A DNA stretch of 64,000 nucleotides from Burkholderia cepacia. GTDB lineage: Bacteria; Pseudomonadota; Gammaproteobacteria; Burkholderiales; Burkholderiaceae. The stretch spans positions 372,001 to 436,000 of the forward strand of contig NZ_CP013443.1 of assembly GCF_001718835.1 (NCBI RefSeq), read 5' to 3'. Shown here piece after piece: positions 18,362 to 27,107 of this stretch. Under the pieces are notes generated by a model, which had not been told where the DNA came from, did not search any database, and saw only the letters and a list, made by a program, of their open reading frames with translations. Within the stretch, counting starts at the first letter, position 1, and every line of letters begins with the position of its first letter. Made by a program: the position numbers and the translations under genes.

Positions 18362-18579
18362 ACCGGAAAACAGTCCCGCGATTATAGCTGCCCGGTAAGA
18401 CCGGTCCTGACGGGCGAGCACCCGTCGCGCGGCCGCGGGTTGCCGCCCCTCCAGCATAGCGCGCTGGCGCATGCGTTTCGCGGCGTTGGCCGTTCGGCCG
18501 ACTGCCGGCCGCGCGTGCCGCTCGCCAGAATGCGAGCCTGGGATTGCGGCAGGGGCCGCAGCGACGGCGGGAGGCTGGG

Positions 18580-19506
18580 ATGGACGGACGATGGGCGGTG
18601 CGATTCGAGATGGGCAGGCGCACGGCGACAGGGATCGACGTCGGTGCGGACGAGGTGAGGGTGGTCGTGCTGAGCCGGCGCGGGCGCGGCGCGGACGTGC
18701 GCGTCGAAGGGCTCGAGACGGAGCCGCACGGGCTGTCCGACGGGCCCGACGAGGTTCGCTGGGCGGCGGTCGCGCGTGCGCTGGCCGCGGCCGTGTCGCG
18801 TCTGGCGGCGCGCGGGGTGCGGTGCGACGCACGCGGCGTGATGGCGCTGCGGGACGACGAGATGCACACGGCGACGCTCGACCTGGCCGGGCGCAACGAC
18901 ATCCCCGATGCCGCGCGCCAGGCCGCGGAACGCATCTCCGGGCTGGCGCCGGACAGTCTCGCATTCGACTGGCGGCACGACGGCGGTACGCGGCCCGGCG
19001 AGATCGCAATCGCCGCCGCGCCGCAGGCCGCGCTGCAGCGGCGGGTCGACGCGGCCGCTGTGGCTGGTGTCGATCTGACGGCGGTCGACGGCGAATCGAT
19101 CGCGGCGCTGCGGGCGTTGCGTTTTGCCGCGCTGCGCGAATCGGAGGCAAGCGAGCCATGCCTCGCGCTCTGGTTCGGCGATGCGGGCGTGCGCGGCTGG
19201 TGGCTGGAAGGCGGGGAGGCCGTGTCGCAGTTCACGTTTCCGGATCGCGCGCATGCGGCGCTGCCCGACGTATTGCGCGCGCGGGTGCGCCGGCCGGCCC
19301 GCTGTGCGCTCGTCGGCGGCGACGAGCGCTGTCTCGCGCGGTTCGGCACGTCCGTCGCCGAGATCGGCGACCTGCTCGGCGCGAGCGCGATGCCGTTCGA
19401 GTGCGCGCGTTGGGGCGGCGAAGCGTCCGCGGCGCCGGCCGGTTCCGTCGGCGGGCCGGCATTCGCGGTTGCCTTCGGGCTGGCGTTGCGCGGAGTGTGG
19501 GAATGA
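18580..19506 (+). CDS. pilM: PilM-like type IV pilus alignment protein
   Basis: A 308-residue actin-like ATPase-fold protein, first gene of an alignment subcomplex operon. The N-terminal phosphate-binding strand is seen in GIDVGADEVRVVVLSRRG, and the segment RNDIPDAARQAAERI is in the usual place. Start MDGRWAVRFEMG follows GGGAGGCTGGG. It is more divergent and more arginine-rich than Pseudomonas PilM, with no lower GC. It overlaps pilN by ATGA. Confidence 0.75.
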   Translation: MDGRWAVRFEMGRRTATGIDVGADEVRVVVLSRRGRGADVRVEGLETEPHGLSDGPDEVRWAAVARALAAAVSRLAARGVRCDARGVMALRDDEMHTATLDLAGRNDIPDAARQAAERISGLAPDSLAFDWRHDGGTRPGEIAIAAAPQAALQRRVDAAAVAGVDLTAVDGESIAALRALRFAALRESEASEPCLALWFGDAGVRGWWLEGGEAVSQFTFPDRAHAALPDVLRARVRRPARCALVGGDERCLARFGTSVAEIGDLLGASAMPFECARWGGEASAAPAGSVGGPAFAVAFGLALRGVWE

Positions 19507-20156
19507 GCTCGCCGACCGTGTTGCCGGGGGCGCCGCAGAAGCCGGCGGCCGCGTTCGCGTGGCTCGACCTCGACGGATTCAACCTGCTGCCATATCGCGA
19601 CCGCCTCGCGCGGGCCATGCGTCGGCGCCGGGCCGCGCAATGCGGCGCAGCGATCCTGCTCGGCATCCTGGGCGTCGGCGCATGGACGGGCGGGGCGGCG
19701 TGGCTGCGCATGCGAACCGATGCCGAACGTGCTGTCGTCGAGGCGCGGCTGTCGAGGCAACAGCCCCGGGTGGACGCGGCGGCGCGTGCCGCGCGGATGG
19801 TCGCCGCCGCCGCACAGCGCGACGCGCAGGCTGCGGCGCTGGCGGCGCCTTACCGGCGGGCCACCGAACTGCTCGTGTTGGTGGCGCGGGTTCGCGATGA
19901 CGGCATCGGGCTGGAAGCGTTGCGCATGACGGCGTCCGGCGCGGTGCTCGACGCGCGGGCCGCGAGTTATCGGGCCGCGGCGCGGTGGCTCGACCGCATC
20001 GCGCGCGAGCAGCACGGGTGGCGCGTCGACGTCGACGCGCTGAAGCCGGCCCCGGCGGAGCCGGCGGGCGCGACGCGGATGCCGTTCCGGTTCTCGGTGC
20101 AACTGCGCTGGCACGACGGACCGCCCCGCGACGCCGGGCAGGGGGAGCGGACATGA
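19503..20156 (+). CDS. pilN: PilN-like fimbrial assembly protein
   Basis: A 217-residue bitopic inner-membrane protein. Its cytoplasmic N-terminus holds FNLLPYRD, the PilN motif (INLLPYR) that docks into PilM; one membrane helix (CGAAILLGILGVGAWTGGAA) is followed by a coiled-coil region and a ferredoxin-like domain. It overlaps pilM and the next gene by ATGA, so all three are translationally coupled. The first 25 residues before the motif are longer than in Pseudomonas. Confidence 0.75.
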   Translation: MSSPTVLPGAPQKPAAAFAWLDLDGFNLLPYRDRLARAMRRRRAAQCGAAILLGILGVGAWTGGAAWLRMRTDAERAVVEARLSRQQPRVDAAARAARMVAAAAQRDAQAAALAAPYRRATELLVLVARVRDDGIGLEALRMTASGAVLDARAASYRAAARWLDRIAREQHGWRVDVDALKPAPAEPAGATRMPFRFSVQLRWHDGPPRDAGQGERT

Positions 20157-21034
20157 CGGCGCTTGCGTATCGATTCGGGAGCGGCGACGGCGGGAGAAAC
20201 GGCGCGACGCGGCGCGCGCTGCCGGTTGCGTCGCACGTCGCAGGCTGCCTGCTCGCGTTCGGCATGGTGCTGGCGGGCGGCGTTCACCTCTCGGCCGCCG
20301 CGGACTGGAGCGGCCTCGCCCGCAGCCGCGCGTCCCTGGATGCCGCCAGGGCGCGCGCTGCCGAGGCCGAGCGCGCGCTGGCGCAGGCCGCGATGCATCG
20401 CGCGGCGCCCGCCAGGACCGACGACGGCCGCGGCGAGCCGGCGGCACCCGGCTGGCCGGCGCTGATGCTGGAGCTGGCCGATCGCGCCGCGTCGAGCGGG
20501 CTGCGGGTCGTCTCGTTCGAGCCGCAGCCCGAGCCGGGCGCCCGGCAGGACGTGCGGCGCACGGTGCGCATCGTCGCGGATGGCGGCTTTCCGGCGCTGC
20601 GGCGGATGGTCGGCGCCCTGGCGACGTTGCCGGTGCTGGTCGTGCCGACGGCGATAAGCGCCGAGCGCGCCGAGCGCGCCGGGCGGGCCGCGCGCGTCGG
20701 GCTGTCGCTCGACGTATTTCCCGCGATGCCGGTCGGTCGCGCGGCATACGGCGACCGACCGATCGCCGTGGCTTCGCAGGACGCGGATCCGTTCGGCATC
20801 GGAGACGAGCCGGGAATGGGCGACACCTTGCCGCCCCGGCTCGCCGGCGTGATGCGCGACGCGCGCACCGGCCTCGCGCTGTTCGACGACGGCGCCGGGG
20901 CCATTACCGCCGTGGCGGCCGGCGAGGCGGTCGGGGCGATGCGCGTGGTGCGGGTCGAGGCGGACGCGGTGACGCTGGCGACGAGGAACGGGCCGCGCAG
21001 GATGGGGCTCGATGACGAGGGCATGCAATGGTGA
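20153..21034 (+). CDS. PilO-PilP-like fusion protein
   Basis: A 293-residue protein in the position of both pilO and pilP. Residues about 20-45 are a membrane helix (VAGCLLAFGMVLAGGVHL), followed by an alanine-rich coiled coil and a PilO-like core (LMLELADRAASSGLRVVSFE). From about residue 205 the sequence changes to a PilP/GspC-like pattern: DPFGIGDE, PPRLAGVMRDARTGLALFDD, then GEAVGAMRVVRVEADAVTL. I infer one fused polypeptide because no separate pilP exists and pilQ overlaps the 3' end by 7 bases. No lipobox is present, unlike free PilP. Confidence 0.6.
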   Translation: MTALAYRFGSGDGGRNGATRRALPVASHVAGCLLAFGMVLAGGVHLSAAADWSGLARSRASLDAARARAAEAERALAQAAMHRAAPARTDDGRGEPAAPGWPALMLELADRAASSGLRVVSFEPQPEPGARQDVRRTVRIVADGGFPALRRMVGALATLPVLVVPTAISAERAERAGRAARVGLSLDVFPAMPVGRAAYGDRPIAVASQDADPFGIGDEPGMGDTLPPRLAGVMRDARTGLALFDDGAGAITAVAAGEAVGAMRVVRVEADAVTLATRNGPRRMGLDDEGMQW

Positions 21035-22665
21035 GAAGCATGCTGAGAGCGGCAGTTGTCTGGATCGGGTTGTACGCTGCCGCGGCGTCGGGCGCGTTGC
21101 CGCCGCTGCCGCGCGTGTGGCCGGCAGCGGCGTGGCGCGCCGACGGGCCGGATGTGCCTGACGTGCCGCTGCCGCAGGGCGCCTTCGCCGGCATGGAGCA
21201 CGCGCCGTTGCCAGCCGAGCCGCCAGCGGGGCCGGAGCCGACGCCGCCGCGCGCCGCGCCCGCGACGATCGCAGCGACGGCGCCCGCCCTGGAAGGCCCA
21301 CCGGTCCCGCTGCCGCCGCCGGTGCGCATGAGCGACGCCGCGCGCCGGCCCGGCGATGCGGACGACGACCGGCGGATCTCGCTGAACCTGCACGGCGTCA
21401 GCCTGGCCGCCGCGTTCGACGCATTCGCGCGCTTCACCGGACTCAATATCGTCGTCGGCGAGCAGGTGCGCGGCACGGTCACGTTACGTCTGAACAATGT
21501 CCGCTGGCGCGATGCCTTCGACACGCTGCTCGACACGCACGGGCTCGCGATGTCACGGCGGGGTAACGTGATATGGGTCACGCCGGCCGCCGAACTGGCC
21601 GCGCGCGAGCGCGAACGCTTCGAGGCGCACGCGCGGGCGGCGGATCTCGAGCCGCTGGCCAGCCGCACCTTCGTGCTCCACTATCCGCGCGCGCCGGACG
21701 TGCAACGGCTGCTGGCCGGCGCGACCGGCCAGCGCCTGCTGTCGAAGCGCGGCGCCGCGGCGGCGGATCCGCGTACGAACCTGCTGTTCGTCACTGATCT
21801 CGCGCCGCGTCTCGACCAGATCGCGAGCCTGATCGATGCGATCGACCGGCCGTCGCGGCAGGTCCGGATCGAGGCCCGCATCGTCGAGGGCGAGCAGGGC
21901 TTTTCGCGCAATCTCGGCGCCCGCCTCGCATTGCGCGCCCGGGAGCGGGCGGCGGCGGCCGACGGCGCCGCCTTCACCGCAGGGACGCGCAACGCGCTCG
22001 ACCTTGCCGGGCGGCCGCTCGGCGGATTCGAAGCGGCGACCGCCGGCTTCACGCTGTTTGCCGCGCCGCTCAGCCGTGTGCTCGACGTCGAACTGAGCGC
22101 GCTCGAGGCGCAGGGGCGGGGCCAGATCGTTTCGAGCCCGCGCGTGGTGACCGCCGATCGCGTCAAGGCCATCGTCGAACAGGGGTCGGAACTGCCGTAC
22201 CAGGCGAAGGTGGGCAATGGCGTGAGCGGCGTTCAATTCCGCCGGGCGACGCTCAAGCTCGAGGTCGAGCCGCAGATCACGCCGGACGGGCGCGTCGTGC
22301 TCGACCTGGACGTGACGAAGGACAGCGTCGGCGAGCCGACGGCGGCCGGCCCGGCGATTCATACGAAGCACGTACAGACGCGCGTCGAGGTCGAGAACGG
22401 CGGGACGGTCGCGATCGGCGGGATCTATGAGCAACTGAACCGGAACGATGTGACGCGCGTGCCGCTCTTGGGCAAAATACCGATTCTGGGCGCGCTTTTC
22501 CGTCATCGCGCGCAACGCGACCAGCGCAGCGAACTGGTCGTCTTCATTACGCCGACCGTCGTCGACGCGCGCTGCGATGCACGCGGCATGGGCAGCGCAG
22601 ATGCCGAAAAAACGGGGCCTGAAGCCGCCGGCGCAGGCTCGACAAGGCAGCCGCTTTGCCAGTAA
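21028..22665 (+). CDS. pilQ: Type IV pilus secretin PilQ-like (HofQ)
   Basis: A 545-residue outer-membrane secretin. Signal peptide ends near ASGA; a proline-rich linker covers about 25-110; the STN domain has LHGVSLAAAFDAFARFTGLN; an N1-type domain follows, then the secretin barrel with VVTADRVKAIVEQGSELPYQ, VPLLGKIPILGALFRHRAQR and SELVVFITPTVV. The AMIN domains that bind peptidoglycan in long PilQ are absent, so it is nearer HofQ size. The operon lacks pilF, pilB and pilin genes, which must be elsewhere if the pilus works. Confidence 0.85.
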   Translation: MVRSMLRAAVVWIGLYAAAASGALPPLPRVWPAAAWRADGPDVPDVPLPQGAFAGMEHAPLPAEPPAGPEPTPPRAAPATIAATAPALEGPPVPLPPPVRMSDAARRPGDADDDRRISLNLHGVSLAAAFDAFARFTGLNIVVGEQVRGTVTLRLNNVRWRDAFDTLLDTHGLAMSRRGNVIWVTPAAELAARERERFEAHARAADLEPLASRTFVLHYPRAPDVQRLLAGATGQRLLSKRGAAAADPRTNLLFVTDLAPRLDQIASLIDAIDRPSRQVRIEARIVEGEQGFSRNLGARLALRARERAAAADGAAFTAGTRNALDLAGRPLGGFEAATAGFTLFAAPLSRVLDVELSALEAQGRGQIVSSPRVVTADRVKAIVEQGSELPYQAKVGNGVSGVQFRRATLKLEVEPQITPDGRVVLDLDVTKDSVGEPTAAGPAIHTKHVQTRVEVENGGTVAIGGIYEQLNRNDVTRVPLLGKIPILGALFRHRAQRDQRSELVVFITPTVVDARCDARGMGSADAEKTGPEAAGAGSTRQPLCQ

Positions 22666-22705
22666 GCTGCGCCACACACCAGCAAGATTGAAGCAGAGGA
22701 AGCCG

Positions 22706-23260
22706 TTGCAAGCGCGGGACCCACATGCAAACGTATTTTTCGTCGGCCTTATGGGAGCGGGTAAGACCACCGTGGGCCGTGCGGTCGCGCGTCGTCTCGA
22801 CAGGACGTTCTTCGACTCCGACCACGAAATCGAGGCCCGTACGGGCGCACGCATTCCGGTGATCTTCGAGCTGGAGGGCGAGGCCGGGTTTCGCGATCGC
22901 GAAACGCAGGTCATCGCCGATCTCACGCAGCGCGAGAACATCGTGCTCGCGACGGGCGGCGGCGCGGTGCTGCGCCCGGAAAATCGCGACTGCCTGAAAA
23001 GCAACGGCATCGTCGTCTACCTGCGCGCGAACCCGCACGACCTGTGGCTGCGCACGCGCAAGGACAAGAACCGCCCGTTGCTGCAGACCGAAGACCCGAA
23101 GGGGCGCCTCGAAGCGCTGTATGAAGTGCGCGACCCGCTGTACCGCGAATGCGCGGATTTCGTCATCGAGACCGGCCGTCCGTCGGTCAACGGTCTCGTC
23201 AACATGGTGCTGATGCAACTCGAACTGGCGGGCGTCATCGCCAAGCCGCTACAAGCATGA
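22706..23260 (+). CDS. aroK: Shikimate kinase
   Basis: A 184-residue kinase that phosphorylates shikimate in aromatic synthesis. The Walker A is GLMGAGKTTVGR; shikimate-binding DSDHEIEARTG and GEAGFRDRE follow; ATGGGAVLRPENR is the substrate-binding loop, and the lid holds RPLLQ. I choose the TTG at 22706 because AGAGGA lies at proper spacing and the length then matches the family; an in-frame extension back to 22577 overlaps pilQ. The stop overlaps the aroB start by ATGA. Confidence 0.94.
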   Translation: MQARDPHANVFFVGLMGAGKTTVGRAVARRLDRTFFDSDHEIEARTGARIPVIFELEGEAGFRDRETQVIADLTQRENIVLATGGGAVLRPENRDCLKSNGIVVYLRANPHDLWLRTRKDKNRPLLQTEDPKGRLEALYEVRDPLYRECADFVIETGRPSVNGLVNMVLMQLELAGVIAKPLQA

Positions 23261-24336
23261 TTACTGTCAACGTCGATCTGGGCGACCGCGCCTATCCGAT
23301 TCACATTGGCGCCGGCCTGATCGGCCGCGCGGAGCTGTTCGCACCTCACATCAAGGGTTCTTCCGTCACGATCGTCACGAACACGACGGTCGATCCGCTC
23401 TACGGCGACGCGCTGCGCGCGGCGCTTGCGCCGCTCGGCAAGCGCGTGTCGACGGTCGTGCTGCCCGACGGCGAGGCGTACAAGAACTGGGAGACGCTGA
23501 ACCTGATCTTCGACGGTCTGCTGACCGACCGCGCGGACCGCAAGACGACGCTCGTCGCGCTCGGCGGCGGCGTGATCGGCGACATGACGGGCTTTGCGGC
23601 CGCGTGCTACATGCGCGGCGTGCCGTTCATCCAGGTGCCGACGACGCTGCTGTCGCAGGTCGATTCGTCGGTCGGCGGCAAGACGGGCATCAACCACCCG
23701 CTCGGCAAGAACATGATCGGCGCGTTCTACCAGCCGCAGGCCGTGATCGCGGACATCGGCGCGCTGACGACGCTGCCCGACCGCGAACTGGCGGCCGGTG
23801 TCGCCGAGATCATCAAGACCGGCGCGATCGCCGATGCGGCATTCTTCGACTGGATCGAGGCAAACGTCGACGCGCTGAACCGTCGCGACCCGGCCGCGCT
23901 CGCGCACGCGGTGAAGCGTTCGTGCGAGATCAAGGCGAGCGTGGTGGCGGCCGACGAACGCGAAGGCGGCCTGCGCGCGATCCTGAACTTCGGCCACACG
24001 TTCGGTCATGCGATCGAGGCCGGGCTCGGCTACGGCGAGTGGCTGCACGGCGAGGCGGTCGGCTGCGGGATGGTGATGGCGGGCGACCTGTCGGTGCGGC
24101 TCGGCCTGCTCGACGAAGCGTCGCGGCAGCGCCTCGATGCGGTGATCGCGGCCGCGCACCTGCCGACCCGCGGGCCCGCGCTCGGCGACGCGCGCTACAT
24201 GGACCTGATGCGCGTCGACAAGAAGGCGGAGGCCGGCGCGATCAAGTTCATCCTGCTGAAGCGATTCGGCGATACGCTGATCACGCAGGCGCCGGACGAA
24301 GCCGTATTCGCTACACTGGCGCAGACGACGCGCTGA
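23257..24336 (+). CDS. aroB: 3-dehydroquinate synthase
   Basis: A 359-residue NAD- and zinc-dependent enzyme of the shikimate pathway. The nucleotide-binding stretch is GGGVIGDMTGFAAA, the active-site region FIQVPTTLLSQVDSSVGGKT and GINHPLGKNMIGAFYQP. Zinc ligands are the Glu of AAGVAEIIK and the His residues of NFGHTFGHAIE and GEWLHGEAV. The four-base overlap with aroK and the dgt gene after it match the conserved aroK-aroB-dgt order in Burkholderia. Confidence 0.97.
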   Translation: MITVNVDLGDRAYPIHIGAGLIGRAELFAPHIKGSSVTIVTNTTVDPLYGDALRAALAPLGKRVSTVVLPDGEAYKNWETLNLIFDGLLTDRADRKTTLVALGGGVIGDMTGFAAACYMRGVPFIQVPTTLLSQVDSSVGGKTGINHPLGKNMIGAFYQPQAVIADIGALTTLPDRELAAGVAEIIKTGAIADAAFFDWIEANVDALNRRDPAALAHAVKRSCEIKASVVAADEREGGLRAILNFGHTFGHAIEAGLGYGEWLHGEAVGCGMVMAGDLSVRLGLLDEASRQRLDAVIAAAHLPTRGPALGDARYMDLMRVDKKAEAGAIKFILLKRFGDTLITQAPDEAVFATLAQTTR

Positions 24337-24377
24337 CGGCGGCCCGGATGCCCCGGCGCCCCTGACATGGAGGAGAC

Positions 24378-25586
24378 GTGAGCGAGACATCCAGCAGCAC
24401 ACTGCCCGAAGCCGGCCGCGTATCCGCTGCGCCGGTGGCCGAGCCGCCGACACTGGCGGCGCTGGAAGCCCATCTCGCTCCGTATGCGGCACACGCATCG
24501 CAGTCGCGCGGCCGCCGCCATCCGGAAACACCACCGGCGGCGCGCACCGAATTCCAGCGCGACCGCGACCGCATCGTCCATTCGACCGCGTTTCGCCGGC
24601 TCGAATACAAGACGCAAGTCTTCGTCAATCACGAAGGCGACCTGTTCCGCACGCGTCTCACGCACAGCCTCGAAGTCGCGCAGATCGCCCGCTCGGTCGC
24701 GCGCAACCTGCGCCTGAACGAGGATCTCGTCGAGGCGATCTCGCTCGCGCACGATCTCGGCCATACGCCGTTCGGCCATGCCGGGCAGGACGCGCTGAAC
24801 GCCTGCATGCGCGAGCATGGCGGCTTCGAGCACAACCTGCAGAGCCTGGCCGTCGTCGACGAGCTCGAGGAGCACTACGGTGCGTTCAACGGGCTGAACC
24901 TGTGCTTCGAGACGCGCGAAGGCATTCTGAAGCACTGCTCGCGCGAGAATGCGCGCAAGCTCGGTGCGCTCGGCGAGCGCTTCCTGCAGGGCCGCCAGCC
25001 GTCGCTCGAAGCGCAGCTTGCCAATATCGCGGACGAGATCGCGTACAACAACCACGACGTCGACGACGGCCTGCGTTCCGGCCTGATCACGATCGGGCAG
25101 CTTGCGGAAGTCGAGCTGTGGCAGCGCCACTACGAGGCGGCGCTCGCCGAGTTCCCGCACCTCGAAGGCCGCCGTCTCGTGCACGAGACGGTGCGCCGCA
25201 TCATCAACACGCTGATCGTCGACCTGATCGACGAAACGACGCGCAATCTCGCGCGCGTCGCGCCCGCGTCGCTCGACGACGTGCGCGCGGCGCCGCCGCT
25301 CGTGGCGCACAGCGAATCCGTTGCCGCCCAGGCGGCCGCCCTCAAGCGTTTTCTCTTCAAGAACCTCTATCGTCACTACAAGGTGATGCGCATGGCGAGC
25401 AAGGCGCAGCGCGTCGTCACCGGGCTGTTCGATGCGTTCATCGACGATCCGCGCCTGCTGCCGCCGCCGTACCAGTCCGACGACGCCGCGCAGCAGCCGC
25501 GCCTCGTCGCGCACTACATCGCCGGCATGACCGACCGCTTCGCGCTGAAGGAGTATCAGCGCCTGTTCGTCATCGGCGACAACTGA
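24378..25586 (+). CDS. dgt: Deoxyguanosinetriphosphate triphosphohydrolase-like protein
   Basis: A 402-residue HD-domain enzyme of the dNTPase family, which splits dNTPs into nucleoside and triphosphate. The HD metal ligands are in RLTHSLEVAQIARS and SLAHDLGHTPFGHAGQ, and a later Asp is in YNNHDVDDGL. FRRLEYKTQVF is the family start. It uses GTG with GGAGGAGAC directly ahead. Substrate preference cannot be judged from sequence. Confidence 0.93.
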   Translation: MSETSSSTLPEAGRVSAAPVAEPPTLAALEAHLAPYAAHASQSRGRRHPETPPAARTEFQRDRDRIVHSTAFRRLEYKTQVFVNHEGDLFRTRLTHSLEVAQIARSVARNLRLNEDLVEAISLAHDLGHTPFGHAGQDALNACMREHGGFEHNLQSLAVVDELEEHYGAFNGLNLCFETREGILKHCSRENARKLGALGERFLQGRQPSLEAQLANIADEIAYNNHDVDDGLRSGLITIGQLAEVELWQRHYEAALAEFPHLEGRRLVHETVRRIINTLIVDLIDETTRNLARVAPASLDDVRAAPPLVAHSESVAAQAAALKRFLFKNLYRHYKVMRMASKAQRVVTGLFDAFIDDPRLLPPPYQSDDAAQQPRLVAHYIAGMTDRFALKEYQRLFVIGDN

Positions 25587-25603
25587 CTGTCACAAACGAT
25601 CAC
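25587..25603 (+). promoter_or_regulatory. Possible Pho box upstream of ugpB
   Basis: CTGTCAC is followed after AAA by CGATCAC. The first half equals the PhoB half-site CTGTCA(C/T); the second matches at five of seven positions. Spacing is 10 bases between repeats instead of the usual 11. It begins right after the dgt stop and 73 bases before the ugpB ribosome binding site. In E. coli the ugp operon is PhoB-controlled, which makes the match plausible. Confidence 0.35.
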
Positions 25604-25675
25604 TAGACTTCGCCGGTTCAATGGCGACGGGAATGTTGCACACGCTGTTGGTAACGTTTTCATAGGAGGAGGTCG

Positions 25676-27010
25676 ATGAAGAAGAAGCCTGCGGGGACCA
25701 TGGTGCGTTCGATCGCGCTCGGCGGCGCGCTGCTGTTCGGCGTGCAGCACGCGGCGCTCGCCGCGACGGAAATCCAGTTCTGGCATGCGATGGAGGCCGC
25801 GCTCGGCGAGCGGGTCAACGCGATCGCCGACCAGTTCAACGCGTCGCAGAGCGACTACAAGATCGTGCCGGTCTTCAAGGGCACCTACGACCAGGCGCTC
25901 GCGGCCGGCATCGCGGCCTACCGCAGCGGCAATGCGCCGGCGATCCTCCAGGTCTATGAAGTCGGCACGGCCACGATGATGCAGGCGAAGAAGGCCGTCG
26001 TGCCTGTCTACGACGTGTTCAGGCAGGCCGGCGTGCCGCTCGACGAAAAGGCGTTCGTGCCGACCATCGCGAGCTACTACAGCGACGCGAAGACGGGCCA
26101 TCTCGTGTCGATGCCGTTCAACAGCTCGACGCCGGTGCTGTACTACAACAAGGACGCGTTCAAGAAGGCCGGGCTCGATCCGAACCAGCCGCCGAAGACG
26201 TGGGCCGACGTGAAGGACGATGCCGAGAAACTGCGCAAGTCGGGGATGGCGTGCGGCTTCACGACCGGCTGGCAGGGCTGGATCCAGCTCGAAAACTACA
26301 GCGCGTGGCATGCACTGCCGTTCGCGAGCCGCAATAACGGCTTCGACGGGACGGACGCCGTGCTCGAATTCAACAAGCCGCAGCAGATCGCGCACGTGTC
26401 GTTCCTGCAGCAGATGGCGAAGGACGGCACGTTCACGTACGCGGGCCGCAAGGACGAAGCATCGGCGAAGTTCTACAGCGGCGACTGCGGGATCATGACG
26501 ACGTCGTCGGGCGCGCTCGCGAACCTGCAGAAGTTCGCGAAGTTCAGCTTCGGCACGGGCATGATGCCGTACGACGCGAACGTGAAGGGCGCGCCGCAGA
26601 ACGCGATCATCGGCGGCGCGAGCCTGTGGGTGCTGGCGGGCAAGGATCCGGCGACCTACAAGGGCGTCGCGAAATTCCTCGCGTTTCTCGCCTCGCCGGC
26701 CGTCGCCGCGAAGTGGCACCAGGACACGGGCTACCTGCCGGTCACCAAGGCGGCATACGACCTGACGCGCGAACAGGGCTTCTACGCGAAGAACCCGAGC
26801 GCCGAAACCGCGATCAAGCAGATGCTAAACAAGCCGCCGCTGCCGTACACGAAGGGGCTGCGCCTGGGCAACATGCCGCAGATCCGTACGGTCGTCGACG
26901 AGGAGTTCGAGCAGGTCTGGGCGCAGAAGAAATCGCCGAAGGACGCGCTCGATTCGGCGGCCTCGCGCGGCGACGAGCTGCTGCGCCGCTTCGAGAAGTC
27001 GGGCAGCTGA
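25676..27010 (+). CDS. ugpB: sn-Glycerol-3-phosphate-binding periplasmic protein UgpB
   Basis: A 444-residue extracellular solute-binding protein (family 1). The signal peptide ends with AALAATEI; the mature chain begins IQFWHAMEAALGERVNAIAD as in UgpB, with the characteristic SMPFNSSTPVLYYNKDAFKK and GIMTTSSGALANL segments. AGGAGGAGGTCG gives a very strong ribosome binding site. It is the first gene of ugpBAECQ and is followed by a GC-rich hairpin that may keep its transcript more abundant than the permease part. Confidence 0.95.
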   Translation: MKKKPAGTMVRSIALGGALLFGVQHAALAATEIQFWHAMEAALGERVNAIADQFNASQSDYKIVPVFKGTYDQALAAGIAAYRSGNAPAILQVYEVGTATMMQAKKAVVPVYDVFRQAGVPLDEKAFVPTIASYYSDAKTGHLVSMPFNSSTPVLYYNKDAFKKAGLDPNQPPKTWADVKDDAEKLRKSGMACGFTTGWQGWIQLENYSAWHALPFASRNNGFDGTDAVLEFNKPQQIAHVSFLQQMAKDGTFTYAGRKDEASAKFYSGDCGIMTTSSGALANLQKFAKFSFGTGMMPYDANVKGAPQNAIIGGASLWVLAGKDPATYKGVAKFLAFLASPAVAAKWHQDTGYLPVTKAAYDLTREQGFYAKNPSAETAIKQMLNKPPLPYTKGLRLGNMPQIRTVVDEEFEQVWAQKKSPKDALDSAASRGDELLRRFEKSGS

Positions 27011-27027
27011 GCGCGCATCGCGTTCGT

Positions 27028-27069
27028 GCCGCCGGCCGCGCCGCGCAAGCGCGCGGGCCGGCCGGCGGC
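27028..27069 (+). promoter_or_regulatory. GC-rich hairpin between ugpB and ugpA
   Basis: GCCGCCGGCC (27028-27037) pairs perfectly with GGCCGGCGGC (27060-27069); a second GCGC-rich stem can form in the loop. No good T-run follows, so it is better read as an mRNA-stabilising or attenuating hairpin after the binding-protein gene, as in other ABC import operons. Confidence 0.45.
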
Positions 27070-27107
27070 GCGGTTTCCTTTCCGTTTCGCCTGACCGGAT
27101 ATCCGCG

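Noticed and set aside
16437..20747. A 1436-codon minus-strand frame across ponA and the pil genes.
   Set aside because: It runs through ponA in another frame and is antisense to pilM-pilO, with arginine-alanine composition typical of a shadow.
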